Source: Triparma columacea
Lineage: Eukaryota; Sar; Bolidophyceae; Parmales; Triparmaceae
Direction of reading: 5' to 3'
DNA: 40,856 nt
NCBI GenBank assembly: GCA_030267965.1
Contig: BRYA01000076.1
Location: forward strand, 1 to 40,856
Both the position numbers and the translations under genes were made by a program. This document shows, one piece after another, positions 1 through 9,180 of the stretch (the stretch's first letter is position 1; every line of letters starts with the position of its first letter). The notes below the pieces were generated by a model. That model was not told the origin of the DNA, did no database searches, and was given only the letters and a program-made list of their open reading frames with translations.

Positions 1-70
1 CCCTAACCCTAACCCTAACCCTAACCCTAACCCTAACCCTAACCCTAACCCTAACCCTAACCCTAACCCT
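1..70. repeat. Telomere, CCCTAA array
   Basis: Eleven perfect CCCTAA hexamers plus CCCT start the window, which is the C-rich strand of a TTAGGG telomere. The left edge is therefore a chromosome end. The array has no variant hexamers and changes abruptly to a different 9-bp repeat at about 71. Confidence 0.98.
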
Positions 71-180
71 TTCACCCTTTACACCCTTTACACCCTTTAC
101 ACCCTTTACACCCTTTACACCCTTTACACCCTTTACACCCTTTACACCCTTTACACCCTTTACACCTTTCACACCTTTCA
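71..180. repeat. Telomere-adjacent 9-bp minisatellite (ACACCCTTT)
   Basis: About ten near-perfect tandem copies of the 9-mer ACACCCTTT follow the telomere. They then decay into ACACCTTTC and CACACTTTA variants that can be followed to about 250. The unit keeps the C-run/T/A character of the telomere but has a different period, so it looks like a degenerate or telomere-associated array. Confidence 0.9.
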
Positions 181-929
181 CACACTTTAACCACTTTACA
201 CACTTTTCACCCTTCACAAACTTTACACATTTCACACACCTTCACACACACTTTACTCTTACACACATTTTACCTTTACAACAACACAACATTCCATCTT
301 ATACCCTCCTCTCTTCTACTCTCTCTCCTTTACTCCTTGCACTCATCTCAAAAACTACACTCACCTTCCTTTAATTCAACTTCATACACATCTACTACAC
401 TTACACACACCATCCCATCTTACACCCTCTTCTCTTCTACTCCCATTTCTTTAACTCCTCCCACTCCTCTCCACAACTACACTTCCCCTCCCTCAATTCA
501 TCTTTACACACATCTACTACACTTACACACATCATTCCACCTTATACCCTCCTCTTCTCTACTCTCCCTTCTAAATCCTCTCTATCCTCTCCACAACTAC
601 ACCAACCCTCTTTTTATTCCTCCCCTTACACATCTACTACACTTCCATTATACTCACAAACCACATTAACATTTCCACAACTCTTCATAACTCCATAATT
701 ACAAACAATTATAACACTGCCACAACTCTTTAAAACTCCACACACATCCATAACACTTCCTCAATACTCACAAACTACTTTAACATTTTCACAATACATA
801 AACTACACTTCTAAAATACTCACAAACCACTTTAAAACCCCACCACCACACCAAACAACCCTAACACTTACACAGTAATCACAACAATACTAAATCAAAT
901 CGTTTTATCCTATAAATGTTGCTGCCCTA
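181..929. repeat. G-depleted subtelomeric DNA with ~121-bp tandem repeat
   Basis: This stretch consists almost only of C, T and A on the plus strand; G is very rare up to about 850. Within it three copies of a ~121-bp unit can be recognised by the shared words CATCTACTAC (starting at 389, 511 and 631), CTCTCCACAACTACAC and TACCCTC. An open frame of about 110 codons across 337-669 follows from the lack of G (few stop codons) and reads as Ser/Thr/Pro/His/Leu low complexity, so it is not called a gene. From 700 to 929 short CACAAACCACTTTAA-like words recur. No other gene is visible. Confidence 0.8.
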
Positions 930-3900
930 TTAGTCACTTCCCACCTCATCTTCTGCCAGCAAAACACTGCTTACTTTTGCCTTCCCACCTCCTACCACTA
1001 TAATATCTCCACCATCAGCGCCTCCAACACTTGGTCTCCTAATACTTGCTCTCAAAGCACCTGCTAGACCACCCTCAGCTTCAGCATCTACACTTGCTCT
1101 CCTCAGGCTTTCTCTCCTTCTAGCATCTCCATCTGGTGAAATTAAATCTACAGGCACACTGGCTTTTCTCACATCAGTGAACCAGTCTGGTTTCTCCTCT
1201 TCCCATTTAGCCCAATTCAAGTTAACCCATTTCTTAATTTCTTCTTCAATTGAAACCCAGTGATGTCTGGAGCTTTCAAACACTTTTATCTTTGTTGCGT
1301 CACTTTCACCTTGAAGAAAATATGCCATAGAATATTCCTTCGATTTTTGCATGCTCCAGAACGTGTCCCAGTGCTTCTTCTCTATGTTCAAAAAGAAGAC
1401 AGCAAAGCATATGGTAGTTATTGGTATGAAATAATTCACAATTGCTGATGCTATATCAATTGCCTTCTTATCAACATAAGGTGAAGCTAAATATATTGCC
1501 ATTGGCAGGCTTCCCATTGTCAAAACAAAGCCAAACAACCAATATACACCCCCAACTTCGTTTGGATGTCTTAAGTGCATTATTGAGGTGAAGTCTACAA
1601 TGATCTTTACAATCACTCTGGCTAAAATACTTAAAACAATCTCTAAGTTACCCCCCAATGGTACCCAGTACCAAAAGTCTCCCCTCAATATCTTCACGAA
1701 CATGTACAGCCCAAGGTCGGCTCCAATGTAGAGAAAGGCCCAACTACCTCCCATCAACCCAAGAAGAACTATGGTCGCACATCTTATTAGAAGCATCCCT
1801 GCTGACAAGAGCAACATAGATACAAACACTACCGTTCTCTTGCTTGCTTTTGCTGGTATATACCCATAAAAGTCTGATGCCACTTCTCTCAAAGCAGGGT
1901 CTGTGTCCCAGTCATAACTTATTGTTGCTGAGGCAAAGCCTGTGGTAATTGCTGACACTGCGACTGAAAGCCATGCTGAAGTCCCAACCTCTTTGTCACT
2001 TGATGCTATGGCCATAAGTTGGATAATCACTCCAGGTATTGCCTCAGCAAACATCTCAACACATTTCATAAATGTCATCTCATACATTGGGTCCATTGCA
2101 GTGCCAACCTCTTGCTTTGCTCCAGTTGCCACCCTGTAAGCATCAACTGCAGGCTTAAATCCAATCAAAATGGGAATCAATTCCTTAAGCACACTCTTCA
2201 TCCCCAACTTTCTGTTTTGTCCCCAAACAAAAAATATTTGTATCCCAATTGAGACTACCAAACTTGCCAAAGAAGCCTTATAGTACCCCAGCTTCTTATC
2301 ACTCCGAAACATGTACGTCACATACACATCCGTCAGCAGATCAGACATACTAGTAATAGCCCCAAGAGTCACTCTCATCTTCAACCCCCAAGGAACTTCC
2401 TCCAAAAGCCTATAGCTAATTGTCTCAAGCATAGGTCTGAACCACTCATACTCCTCATCAAGCTCCTGCAGCGCAGGGAAATTTAATATGAAGGCATCTA
2501 CAGCAGCAACTGGCTGAGTATTGATAGCCAAGCTCCTTGCTAGAGACTCTCCAATCTCCCTTCCTTCCTTCTCTCCCAGCTCTATAGCGTTACCCTCTAC
2601 CTTCCTCAACTTGCACAGCTTGTTCTTGACAACGGAGCCAAGCATTGGTGTAACAAACACATATTTCTCTGCAGACTGTCTCAGAACATAGTTTTTCCCA
2701 ATAAATGACCTGACAGCTTCCTCCTTTGCCACTCCCTTCTTCCTGAAAGTCAATGCAACCAACAGTTGCTCTCCCAACAAGTGACCTTGTTTTTTAGGAT
2801 CTAAACCTGCATAGACATTTGTAGTATCATTCACAGCGTGTAAAGCAATCAGTGCACCTCCATTGTCCAACCCAACACTTGCTCTCCTAAAACTTGATCT
2901 CAAAGCACCTGCTAGACCACCCTCAGCTTCAGCATCAACACTTGCTCTCCTAAAGCTCTCTTTTCTTCTAGAATCTCCAACTGATGGAATGTATTCAACT
3001 GGCACTCTAGCTCTCATTGCTTCATCAAACCACTTCGGCTTCTCCTCCTCCCATCTCTCCCAATTTGCCTCTACCCAAGCTTTCACTTCCTCTTCATTTG
3101 CCTTCCAATGGTGCTTTGAGTACTTAAAAGTGTACTTTGCTTTTACATCATCACTACCTTTTCTGAAATTCTTTACTGTTAAGTCCTTACCCCTTTGCAA
3201 GCTGTAGAAGGTGCCCCAATATTTTTTCTCAATGCCAAAGAAAAATACAGCAAACAACGCAACTGTACATGGTATCAATATTCCAGCTACTGTCCATGCC
3301 AATTTAAGCTTCTCCTCTGCAATATCTCCACTTTGAGCTATAATTATAGCTACTGGAAGACTTCCCATTGTCAACACAAATCCAAACAACCAATACATCC
3401 CTCCAACCTCATTTGGGTGCCTAAACTGCACAATTGATGTAAAGTCTGTCACCACTTTCACCAACACTCTGCAGATAATACTACTCACTATTTCTGCTTT
3501 GCCACCAACAGGCATCCAATACCAAAAATCTCCTCTACAGATCTTCACCAACAAGTATAGAAGCAGATCGGCACCAACATATAATGAGACCCATCTACCA
3601 CCAAGTAGCCATAACACAACTATTGTCATGCACCTTATCATAAGCATACCTGCACTAAAGAGCGTCATTGAAACAAATATCATTGATCTCTTGGTGGGAT
3701 TTGCAGGCGCATAACCATAGAAGTCAGGCACTTGTTCTCTCTTCACAGGGTCAGTATCAAAGTCATAACTGATACTTGCTGATGCAAAGCCTGTCGTCAA
3801 TGCTGAAACTGAAATTGAAATCCATGCTGCCCTTGAAGTATTTCCTTCGTTTGTTGCAACTGCCATAAGTTGGATAATCGCTCCAGGTATGGCTTCAGCA

Positions 3901-6900
3901 AATAGTTCAACCACCTTCATAAAAGTCAACTCTGCCATGGCATTTAGTGCTAGCCCAGCCTCTTGCTTCCCTCCCTTTGCAACCCTGTAAGCATCAACAG
4001 CAGGCTTAAAGCCAATCAAAATAGGAAACCATTCCCTTAAGACTCTCTTCATCCCCAACTTCATGTTCTGTCCATAGACAGTAAGCATTTGAATCCCAAT
4101 TGATACTGCCAAACTTGCCAAAGAAGCATTGAAGTACCCATACTTCTCTTCACTCCAAAACATGTACGTCACATACACATCAGTCAGCAAATCAGACATG
4201 CTTGTGATAGCACCAAAGGTTACCCTGGCCTTCAAGCCTAAGTTAGACTTCATAAACAGTTTCATTACAATCTCCTCCAGCATGGGCCTTAACCACACTT
4301 GTTCATTCATGACTTTTTGCACTTCAGTGAATTGATGGGCCCATTCATCTACAGCATGCTTTGCAGTCAGAGTAGACAACATGACTGCTTTCATTGCACT
4401 CCCAATCTCCCACCCCCTGGCTTCCTCCTCACTACTATCTTCTCCCTCATTTGTCGCTCTCCTTTTAAATGTGTTCATGATCACAGCATACAGCATAGTT
4501 TTCATAAAATCATGCTGCTCTGTAATCTCTCTCAGTGTCCTATTGGCCACAATGAATTCCCTCACGACCTCTACCTTACTGTCCCCAGAATTCCTTTTCT
4601 CCACTCTCTCAATCAGCTGCTCTCCAAACCTCCTCCCATCCTGCTCCTTAGCGTCAGTGCTCTTCAGAAGGTTGTCAAAGTAGTAAGCAGAATCAGTTGC
4701 CATGCCCAGGTGCTTAATTACACTCTGTTTACTAGCAGCTTTTCCTAAACCCTCCTGTCTAGTCGTCATTTTAACATTTGTCTTCAACTGACCAGCCTCT
4801 TTGAACCTTACAGCTGTGAGATGCCCTTTGTGTTCAACTGTGATTATGAGAGTCTTGTTGCTCACTCGTTGAAGCTGAAGCTTGGAGTTAACTCGATTTT
4901 TTAGGTCCCAGAAGAATGCAGTAACTTCCTTGTGGGATGCTCTCACAGTTATTGAAGTCTTTCCCCATCCCATTCCCTTCTCTGCCTTTATCAATGTCTG
5001 CCCAGACCCACTACTGATCTCTTGAGCTCCGTCAATCTCGTCAAAGTGACTTTCAATCCCTGGTGCTCCCTCAATTGCAATCTCCTCAAACTTTGCAATG
5101 ATTTGTTGTCTCTTGAAGGCGTCAATCTCTTTGCTTTGGTCGTATCTCTTTCTCAGAGTAGAAACAGCGGCCAAAAACTGCGGGACAATTGTGTTAGATA
5201 GAGAAGTAGGGATAACCCCCTTTAAATCCATTTTAGAGATGAATGTCACGGCTGTTTGTTGCACATTGCCTATGGATTGAAGGGACTCAAAATACCAGAC
5301 TGAGTGAGCAGACACCAAGATGCTTCCTGGATCAATAGGAAATTCTTCCTTTAGGTCTTCAGTGTCTGCTACAGAGAGAATGATACTGCCATTACTTTCA
5401 ACCTTCCAGATTGCCCTAAGTCTTCCTTCTCGATAAGAAAACCCAGGGACGCCAAGAGTTCTTATTTGGCGTACAAACAGACTGTGTTTGTTTGTCTCCT
5501 TGAATGATGAAGTAAGTATGCCATTCACTTTTGTGGTAGTTTTGTATTCTCTTGAGTTGATGTAAAATTCAAACGCAGCACACTCCTCCACACTAGCATC
5601 AACCACAGTAGTTGCAAACCCAGTCCCACTGCTTGCCCCATCGACATGAACTAGCTTCATCTTGACCCTCTCATCAGGACTCTTCAGATCATCAAAATTC
5701 CTCCCCTCCTTGCACTTCTCATAAATCTCTTTCCCCTTCCTGATTGCCCTCTCCTCCTCTTTGGTATAATCTTGATGCCCATTTTTAATGAGATTTGCGA
5801 AGTATTTCAGAGCATTTCTATCCACCATGTCGTCTTTTTCAAAAGCATCACTCACTGCTTTAATTGTACTTAAGGCATAAGGCATGTTTCTATTCACAAG
5901 CGACACAGGGATGTGACCGCCTGCATCTGCGTACTGAAGTAGATCCATTTTGCACTGGGAGATACCACTATTGGTTTTGATGTGCTTAGCGGTGAACAAA
6001 AGTTTTGTTATCCCCCTGACAAGATTCCCCATGTCCCCCCCATAGTCCACCTTGTCATTGATTGGCCAGGCAGCAACAGTTATGCTATTATCTGCATTTC
6101 TTTTCCAAATATTCTTGAAGACAAATTCCCTGTTTTTGAGCCTGAAGGGCATCTTCTTCACTGTTGCAAAAAGCTTCTCGTTGATTCTCTCCTCTCTATT
6201 TCTAATCTCAAGTCTTGCAGGATTGCCTTCGCCCCTATCAACAGTCATCCTAACCCTGCTGCAGTACTCAAAAAACCAAGCAGCAGCTTCCTCTGCAGTA
6301 CAGTCAGCTGTACCAACAGCTCTTCCTAGTGCAATACTTCTTTCACCCTTTACATATTGCTGGCGCTTGATCTCCATCTTCACACCCTCAAATGGCGACT
6401 GAAGGGACTTCCATCCCTGATTCTCGCTCCCAAAAAGTTCCTCCAAATTGTCAAAGACAGTCTTCTGGCTGACTGTTAACTCCAAGCTGTCTTTCATCCT
6501 CTCCACCAAGGACTCCCTGACCTCAGCGTCAACCTCCTTTCCGTTTCTCCTGAACTTCTTCTGCAACTTGTTGGCCTCAACAAGCTGATTCTTTACAAGG
6601 TAGTCAACAGCATTGTCCATCAGTGTCTTATGAAGGCCTTTGAAATGCAGATCAACTGTCTGAATACGTGTCACCCTACAGACATTTGGAGCAATCTCGT
6701 TGAAGAAGTAGACACCTGCAGTCTCTGCCAGCACAAATCCTTCCTTACTGAGGTCCTTGATGCCTCCTCCAGGGTACTCTGTCAGCGGCACAAAACCTTG
6801 CATGTATGAAGTCTGCCCATTCTCAAGTTTGACTTCCTTCCACACAACCCACATCTCAAATAGTCGATTGGTGGCAGCAGGGACCTTCACACCCAAATGA

Positions 6901-8459
6901 TAGTGCGTGCTTCTAGTTCCCTCAAAATCATTCCTGATAACCCTTGGTAAGTTCCCATTATCTTTGAAGTGCTCCTCTGACCACTCAAATGCGTCAAGCA
7001 GAAATTGCTCTGCCAACATACCCTTTGCTGACTTGTCCACAGTTACCCCATAGGCTCCCCACACCTTCTCCCCGTCTCTCCACTGGAACTTGTCAATCCC
7101 CTCCTTCAGTGTCCCCTTGATTCTCTTCCCATTTGTGTGAAGTTCCTTCTCTAGGCTCCCAACCCTCTCCAACATTGCCTCCTCCTCTATTGTCTGAGGT
7201 GGTGCCCTTGGCATGACCTCCTCTACAAAGTGTCTTTTCTTCCTCTCATCAATGACAGCTGGCTGTCTGAACTCATCCATGGCTTCATTGAGAATTCCCT
7301 TCAATGAGGTATAGGCAGACTTGGTGTCACTTTTCCTGTCACTTTTGAAACTAGGGCGTGCAGGGCCCGCACTCTTGAAACTAGGGAGCGCACTCTTTGA
7401 GCTTTTGTTTGTGCGAACATCAACTTCTGATTTCGTCTCTGTTGCTCTATTCTCTGCCTCAAGAGTTCCCACCATGGTGACTGCAGTTTGTCCAAACTCA
7501 AAGTCAGTGAAGCTGAGCTTGCCCTTAATGACACCTCGTTTGACAGTCTTGGTCTTTATTGACGCTAGAATTTCGACAAGCATTGCAATTGCCTCATCAG
7601 AAAGGTCATCCTCATCAAGGGGTGCCAACTCCATAATGTTCGTTGATTTGTCAGGAGATACGACTTTGACGTCGAGGAGAAATTCGACAAACTTATTCCT
7701 GCTGCTGTAGTGCTGCCAGTAAATGAGTCTGTGAACAACTCCTTCCTTTTCGTCATACTCGTGGAGGGTCTTCCTTCGGAAGTTGCCCTGCTCGCAATCA
7801 GTGAGGAGAAAGTCAATGATCTTGTTGCGCTCGTCGTGGAAAACATCAGCGAGCTCCATAACCTTCACATCGATGCCAGTAGAGTTGTCAATGAGGCCTT
7901 CAACAGCTCCTCTCTCCTCAAGAAGCTTCACAAGTTTGCTTTGCTCAGGTCCAAGAGCTGCATAATCGATATCAACTTGTCCTTGCGTAGTGGAAGAGGC
8001 GTGATCGGGGCTAGAGAGGGACTGCAGGGGGTCTTTATTCCTGACGGTGTTGTCAGGATCTAATTTCATGGACTGAGCGGCAGTGGCGTGGCTGACAGTC
8101 GCAAGGCCAACTGGCGTGCGGCCGGGAGTCGCGCACCCAACAGCCCTGTCAATCTCCTCATCAGTCTGGGTGGCTCCACCGATGCTTACGAGGGACGCTT
8201 TGTTTCCCTCGGCTTTTTCTTCCACCAAATATTCGTTGCCACCCAGGCCGTCAGGAGGATCGTCGACGCGAAAACCCCTTCCATTCTCCATATTATTGTC
8301 ATCGATAGAATCAATGACATCTTCAGGAGCACCAAACATCCCCTCGCTCACCCCGCTGGCGATGTCGATGGGTTGTCCATGGTCCTTGAGGCCATGCTCG
8401 ACGTCGATGCTGGCTACAATGTACTTGTCCTCCTGCTGGGGGGTGTCTTTAGTGCTCAT
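930..8459 (-). CDS. Giant START-like / XKR-like multidomain membrane protein (intronless, internally duplicated)
   Basis: Uninterrupted 2509-residue frame from ATG at 8459 (MSTKDTPQQ). An in-frame upstream start at 8558 would add 33 residues but runs into a tandem-repeat region, so 8459 is preferred. Residues ~467-634, 706-874 and 934-1117, plus a partial copy at ~1150-1254, have the layout of START lipid-binding domains. Two membrane modules follow at ~1407-1744 and ~2024-2357. Each has a SDLLTDVYVTYMF helix, a GFKPAVDAYRV segment, an E-x-x-P-x-x-x-x-Q-L helix (AEAIPGAIIQL), a GDFWYW loop and further helices. Their order and motifs resemble XK-related (XKR) proteins, some of which are phospholipid scramblases. 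Each module ends in an acidic/Trp-rich cytosolic segment with RRAS sites. The modules are a 1848-bp (616-codon) in-frame duplication. The gene ends only ~860 bp from the telomere and is paralogous to the 17491-24539 gene. The frame is certain; the START and XKR labels are inferred from motifs, and lipid handling is not proven. Confidence 0.88.
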   Translation of the reverse strand: MSTKDTPQQEDKYIVASIDVEHGLKDHGQPIDIASGVSEGMFGAPEDVIDSIDDNNMENGRGFRVDDPPDGLGGNEYLVEEKAEGNKASLVSIGGATQTDEEIDRAVGCATPGRTPVGLATVSHATAAQSMKLDPDNTVRNKDPLQSLSSPDHASSTTQGQVDIDYAALGPEQSKLVKLLEERGAVEGLIDNSTGIDVKVMELADVFHDERNKIIDFLLTDCEQGNFRRKTLHEYDEKEGVVHRLIYWQHYSSRNKFVEFLLDVKVVSPDKSTNIMELAPLDEDDLSDEAIAMLVEILASIKTKTVKRGVIKGKLSFTDFEFGQTAVTMVGTLEAENRATETKSEVDVRTNKSSKSALPSFKSAGPARPSFKSDRKSDTKSAYTSLKGILNEAMDEFRQPAVIDERKKRHFVEEVMPRAPPQTIEEEAMLERVGSLEKELHTNGKRIKGTLKEGIDKFQWRDGEKVWGAYGVTVDKSAKGMLAEQFLLDAFEWSEEHFKDNGNLPRVIRNDFEGTRSTHYHLGVKVPAATNRLFEMWVVWKEVKLENGQTSYMQGFVPLTEYPGGGIKDLSKEGFVLAETAGVYFFNEIAPNVCRVTRIQTVDLHFKGLHKTLMDNAVDYLVKNQLVEANKLQKKFRRNGKEVDAEVRESLVERMKDSLELTVSQKTVFDNLEELFGSENQGWKSLQSPFEGVKMEIKRQQYVKGERSIALGRAVGTADCTAEEAAAWFFEYCSRVRMTVDRGEGNPARLEIRNREERINEKLFATVKKMPFRLKNREFVFKNIWKRNADNSITVAAWPINDKVDYGGDMGNLVRGITKLLFTAKHIKTNSGISQCKMDLLQYADAGGHIPVSLVNRNMPYALSTIKAVSDAFEKDDMVDRNALKYFANLIKNGHQDYTKEEERAIRKGKEIYEKCKEGRNFDDLKSPDERVKMKLVHVDGASSGTGFATTVVDASVEECAAFEFYINSREYKTTTKVNGILTSSFKETNKHSLFVRQIRTLGVPGFSYREGRLRAIWKVESNGSIILSVADTEDLKEEFPIDPGSILVSAHSVWYFESLQSIGNVQQTAVTFISKMDLKGVIPTSLSNTIVPQFLAAVSTLRKRYDQSKEIDAFKRQQIIAKFEEIAIEGAPGIESHFDEIDGAQEISSGSGQTLIKAEKGMGWGKTSITVRASHKEVTAFFWDLKNRVNSKLQLQRVSNKTLIITVEHKGHLTAVRFKEAGQLKTNVKMTTRQEGLGKAASKQSVIKHLGMATDSAYYFDNLLKSTDAKEQDGRRFGEQLIERVEKRNSGDSKVEVVREFIVANRTLREITEQHDFMKTMLYAVIMNTFKRRATNEGEDSSEEEARGWEIGSAMKAVMLSTLTAKHAVDEWAHQFTEVQKVMNEQVWLRPMLEEIVMKLFMKSNLGLKARVTFGAITSMSDLLTDVYVTYMFWSEEKYGYFNASLASLAVSIGIQMLTVYGQNMKLGMKRVLREWFPILIGFKPAVDAYRVAKGGKQEAGLALNAMAELTFMKVVELFAEAIPGAIIQLMAVATNEGNTSRAAWISISVSALTTGFASASISYDFDTDPVKREQVPDFYGYAPANPTKRSMIFVSMTLFSAGMLMIRCMTIVVLWLLGGRWVSLYVGADLLLYLLVKICRGDFWYWMPVGGKAEIVSSIICRVLVKVVTDFTSIVQFRHPNEVGGMYWLFGFVLTMGSLPVAIIIAQSGDIAEEKLKLAWTVAGILIPCTVALFAVFFFGIEKKYWGTFYSLQRGKDLTVKNFRKGSDDVKAKYTFKYSKHHWKANEEEVKAWVEANWERWEEEKPKWFDEAMRARVPVEYIPSVGDSRRKESFRRASVDAEAEGGLAGALRSSFRRASVGLDNGGALIALHAVNDTTNVYAGLDPKKQGHLLGEQLLVALTFRKKGVAKEEAVRSFIGKNYVLRQSAEKYVFVTPMLGSVVKNKLCKLRKVEGNAIELGEKEGREIGESLARSLAINTQPVAAVDAFILNFPALQELDEEYEWFRPMLETISYRLLEEVPWGLKMRVTLGAITSMSDLLTDVYVTYMFRSDKKLGYYKASLASLVVSIGIQIFFVWGQNRKLGMKSVLKELIPILIGFKPAVDAYRVATGAKQEVGTAMDPMYEMTFMKCVEMFAEAIPGVIIQLMAIASSDKEVGTSAWLSVAVSAITTGFASATISYDWDTDPALREVASDFYGYIPAKASKRTVVFVSMLLLSAGMLLIRCATIVLLGLMGGSWAFLYIGADLGLYMFVKILRGDFWYWVPLGGNLEIVLSILARVIVKIIVDFTSIMHLRHPNEVGGVYWLFGFVLTMGSLPMAIYLASPYVDKKAIDIASAIVNYFIPITTICFAVFFLNIEKKHWDTFWSMQKSKEYSMAYFLQGESDATKIKVFESSRHHWVSIEEEIKKWVNLNWAKWEEEKPDWFTDVRKASVPVDLISPDGDARRRESLRRASVDAEAEGGLAGALRASIRRPSVGGADGGDIIVVGGGKAKVSSVLLAEDEVGSD

Positions 8460-8556
8460 TTTGACACTCAAATTGGCTTTCTTGATGTCTACGGTGCGTA
8501 AGGTTGGATAAACGGGTTCGGTGAGCTTCGTAAGGAACAAATTGAGCTTGATATAC

Positions 8557-9180
8557 ACGTACGTATCGGCGGTGTCGGTATATAGACGCGCTTAAGCAGG
8601 AGGAGCCTTGCCGCGGTGGTGATTGAAGGCGCCGGAACTGCTCTGAGGTGGAGAGTCACCAGGAAGGCCTTGCAAGCAAGCAAGTAATACAGGTGCGTAG
8701 AAGCGTCACGGGTCGATATATAAGTACGTATCGGTGGTGTTGGTATATAAACGCACTCGAGCAGGAGAAACGTTGCCGCAGTGGTGATTGAGGGTACTCA
8801 ACGGGAGGAAGTCACCGACAGGCCTTGCAGGAAAGGTATTGGAGCTGACGCGTGGAAGTGTTACGGGTCGATCTACACGTACGTATCGGTCGACTAGATG
8901 TATTTATGCAATCAACTTGGAGGAGCGCTCCCGGGGAGGTGATTGAGGGTACTCAACGGGAGGGAGTCTCCAACAGGCCTTGTAGGTAAGGTGGTGGTGT
9001 AGGTGCGTGGAAGTGTTACGGGTCGGTCTACACGCACAAATCGGTCGACTAGATGTATTAATGCAAGTGGAGCAGGAGGAGCGTTGCCGCGAAGTTGGTT
9101 AAGGTTGCTAGGACTCCTCTGGAGGTGCTTTTGGGAGGGTTTTCGGGCGTTAAAAATCCCTGCAAGTTCGCGAAATTTTA
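8557..9180. repeat. ~155-165-bp tandem repeat upstream of the giant gene
   Basis: Four diverged copies start with ACGTACGTATCGG-like words at about 8557, 8722, 8877 and 9032 (spacings 165, 155 and 155). Shared blocks inside each unit are a TATATA/TATTTATG word, GCAGGAG, GTTGCCGCGG-like, GTGATTGA(G)GGTACTC, CAGGCCTTG and GTGCGTGGAAGTGTTACGGGTCG. The last copy is incomplete. The array begins about 100 bp upstream of the preferred start codon at 8459 and therefore occupies the promoter/5' leader of that minus-strand gene. Confidence 0.85.

Noticed and set aside
337..669. 110-codon open frame in the subtelomere
   Set aside because: It is open only because the strand has almost no G; it follows the 121-bp repeat and has no protein-like composition.
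8460..8558. 33-residue N-terminal extension of the giant protein
   Set aside because: It overlaps the start of the upstream tandem repeats and adds a stretch without resemblance to the rest; the ATG at 8459 begins the acidic region more plausibly.
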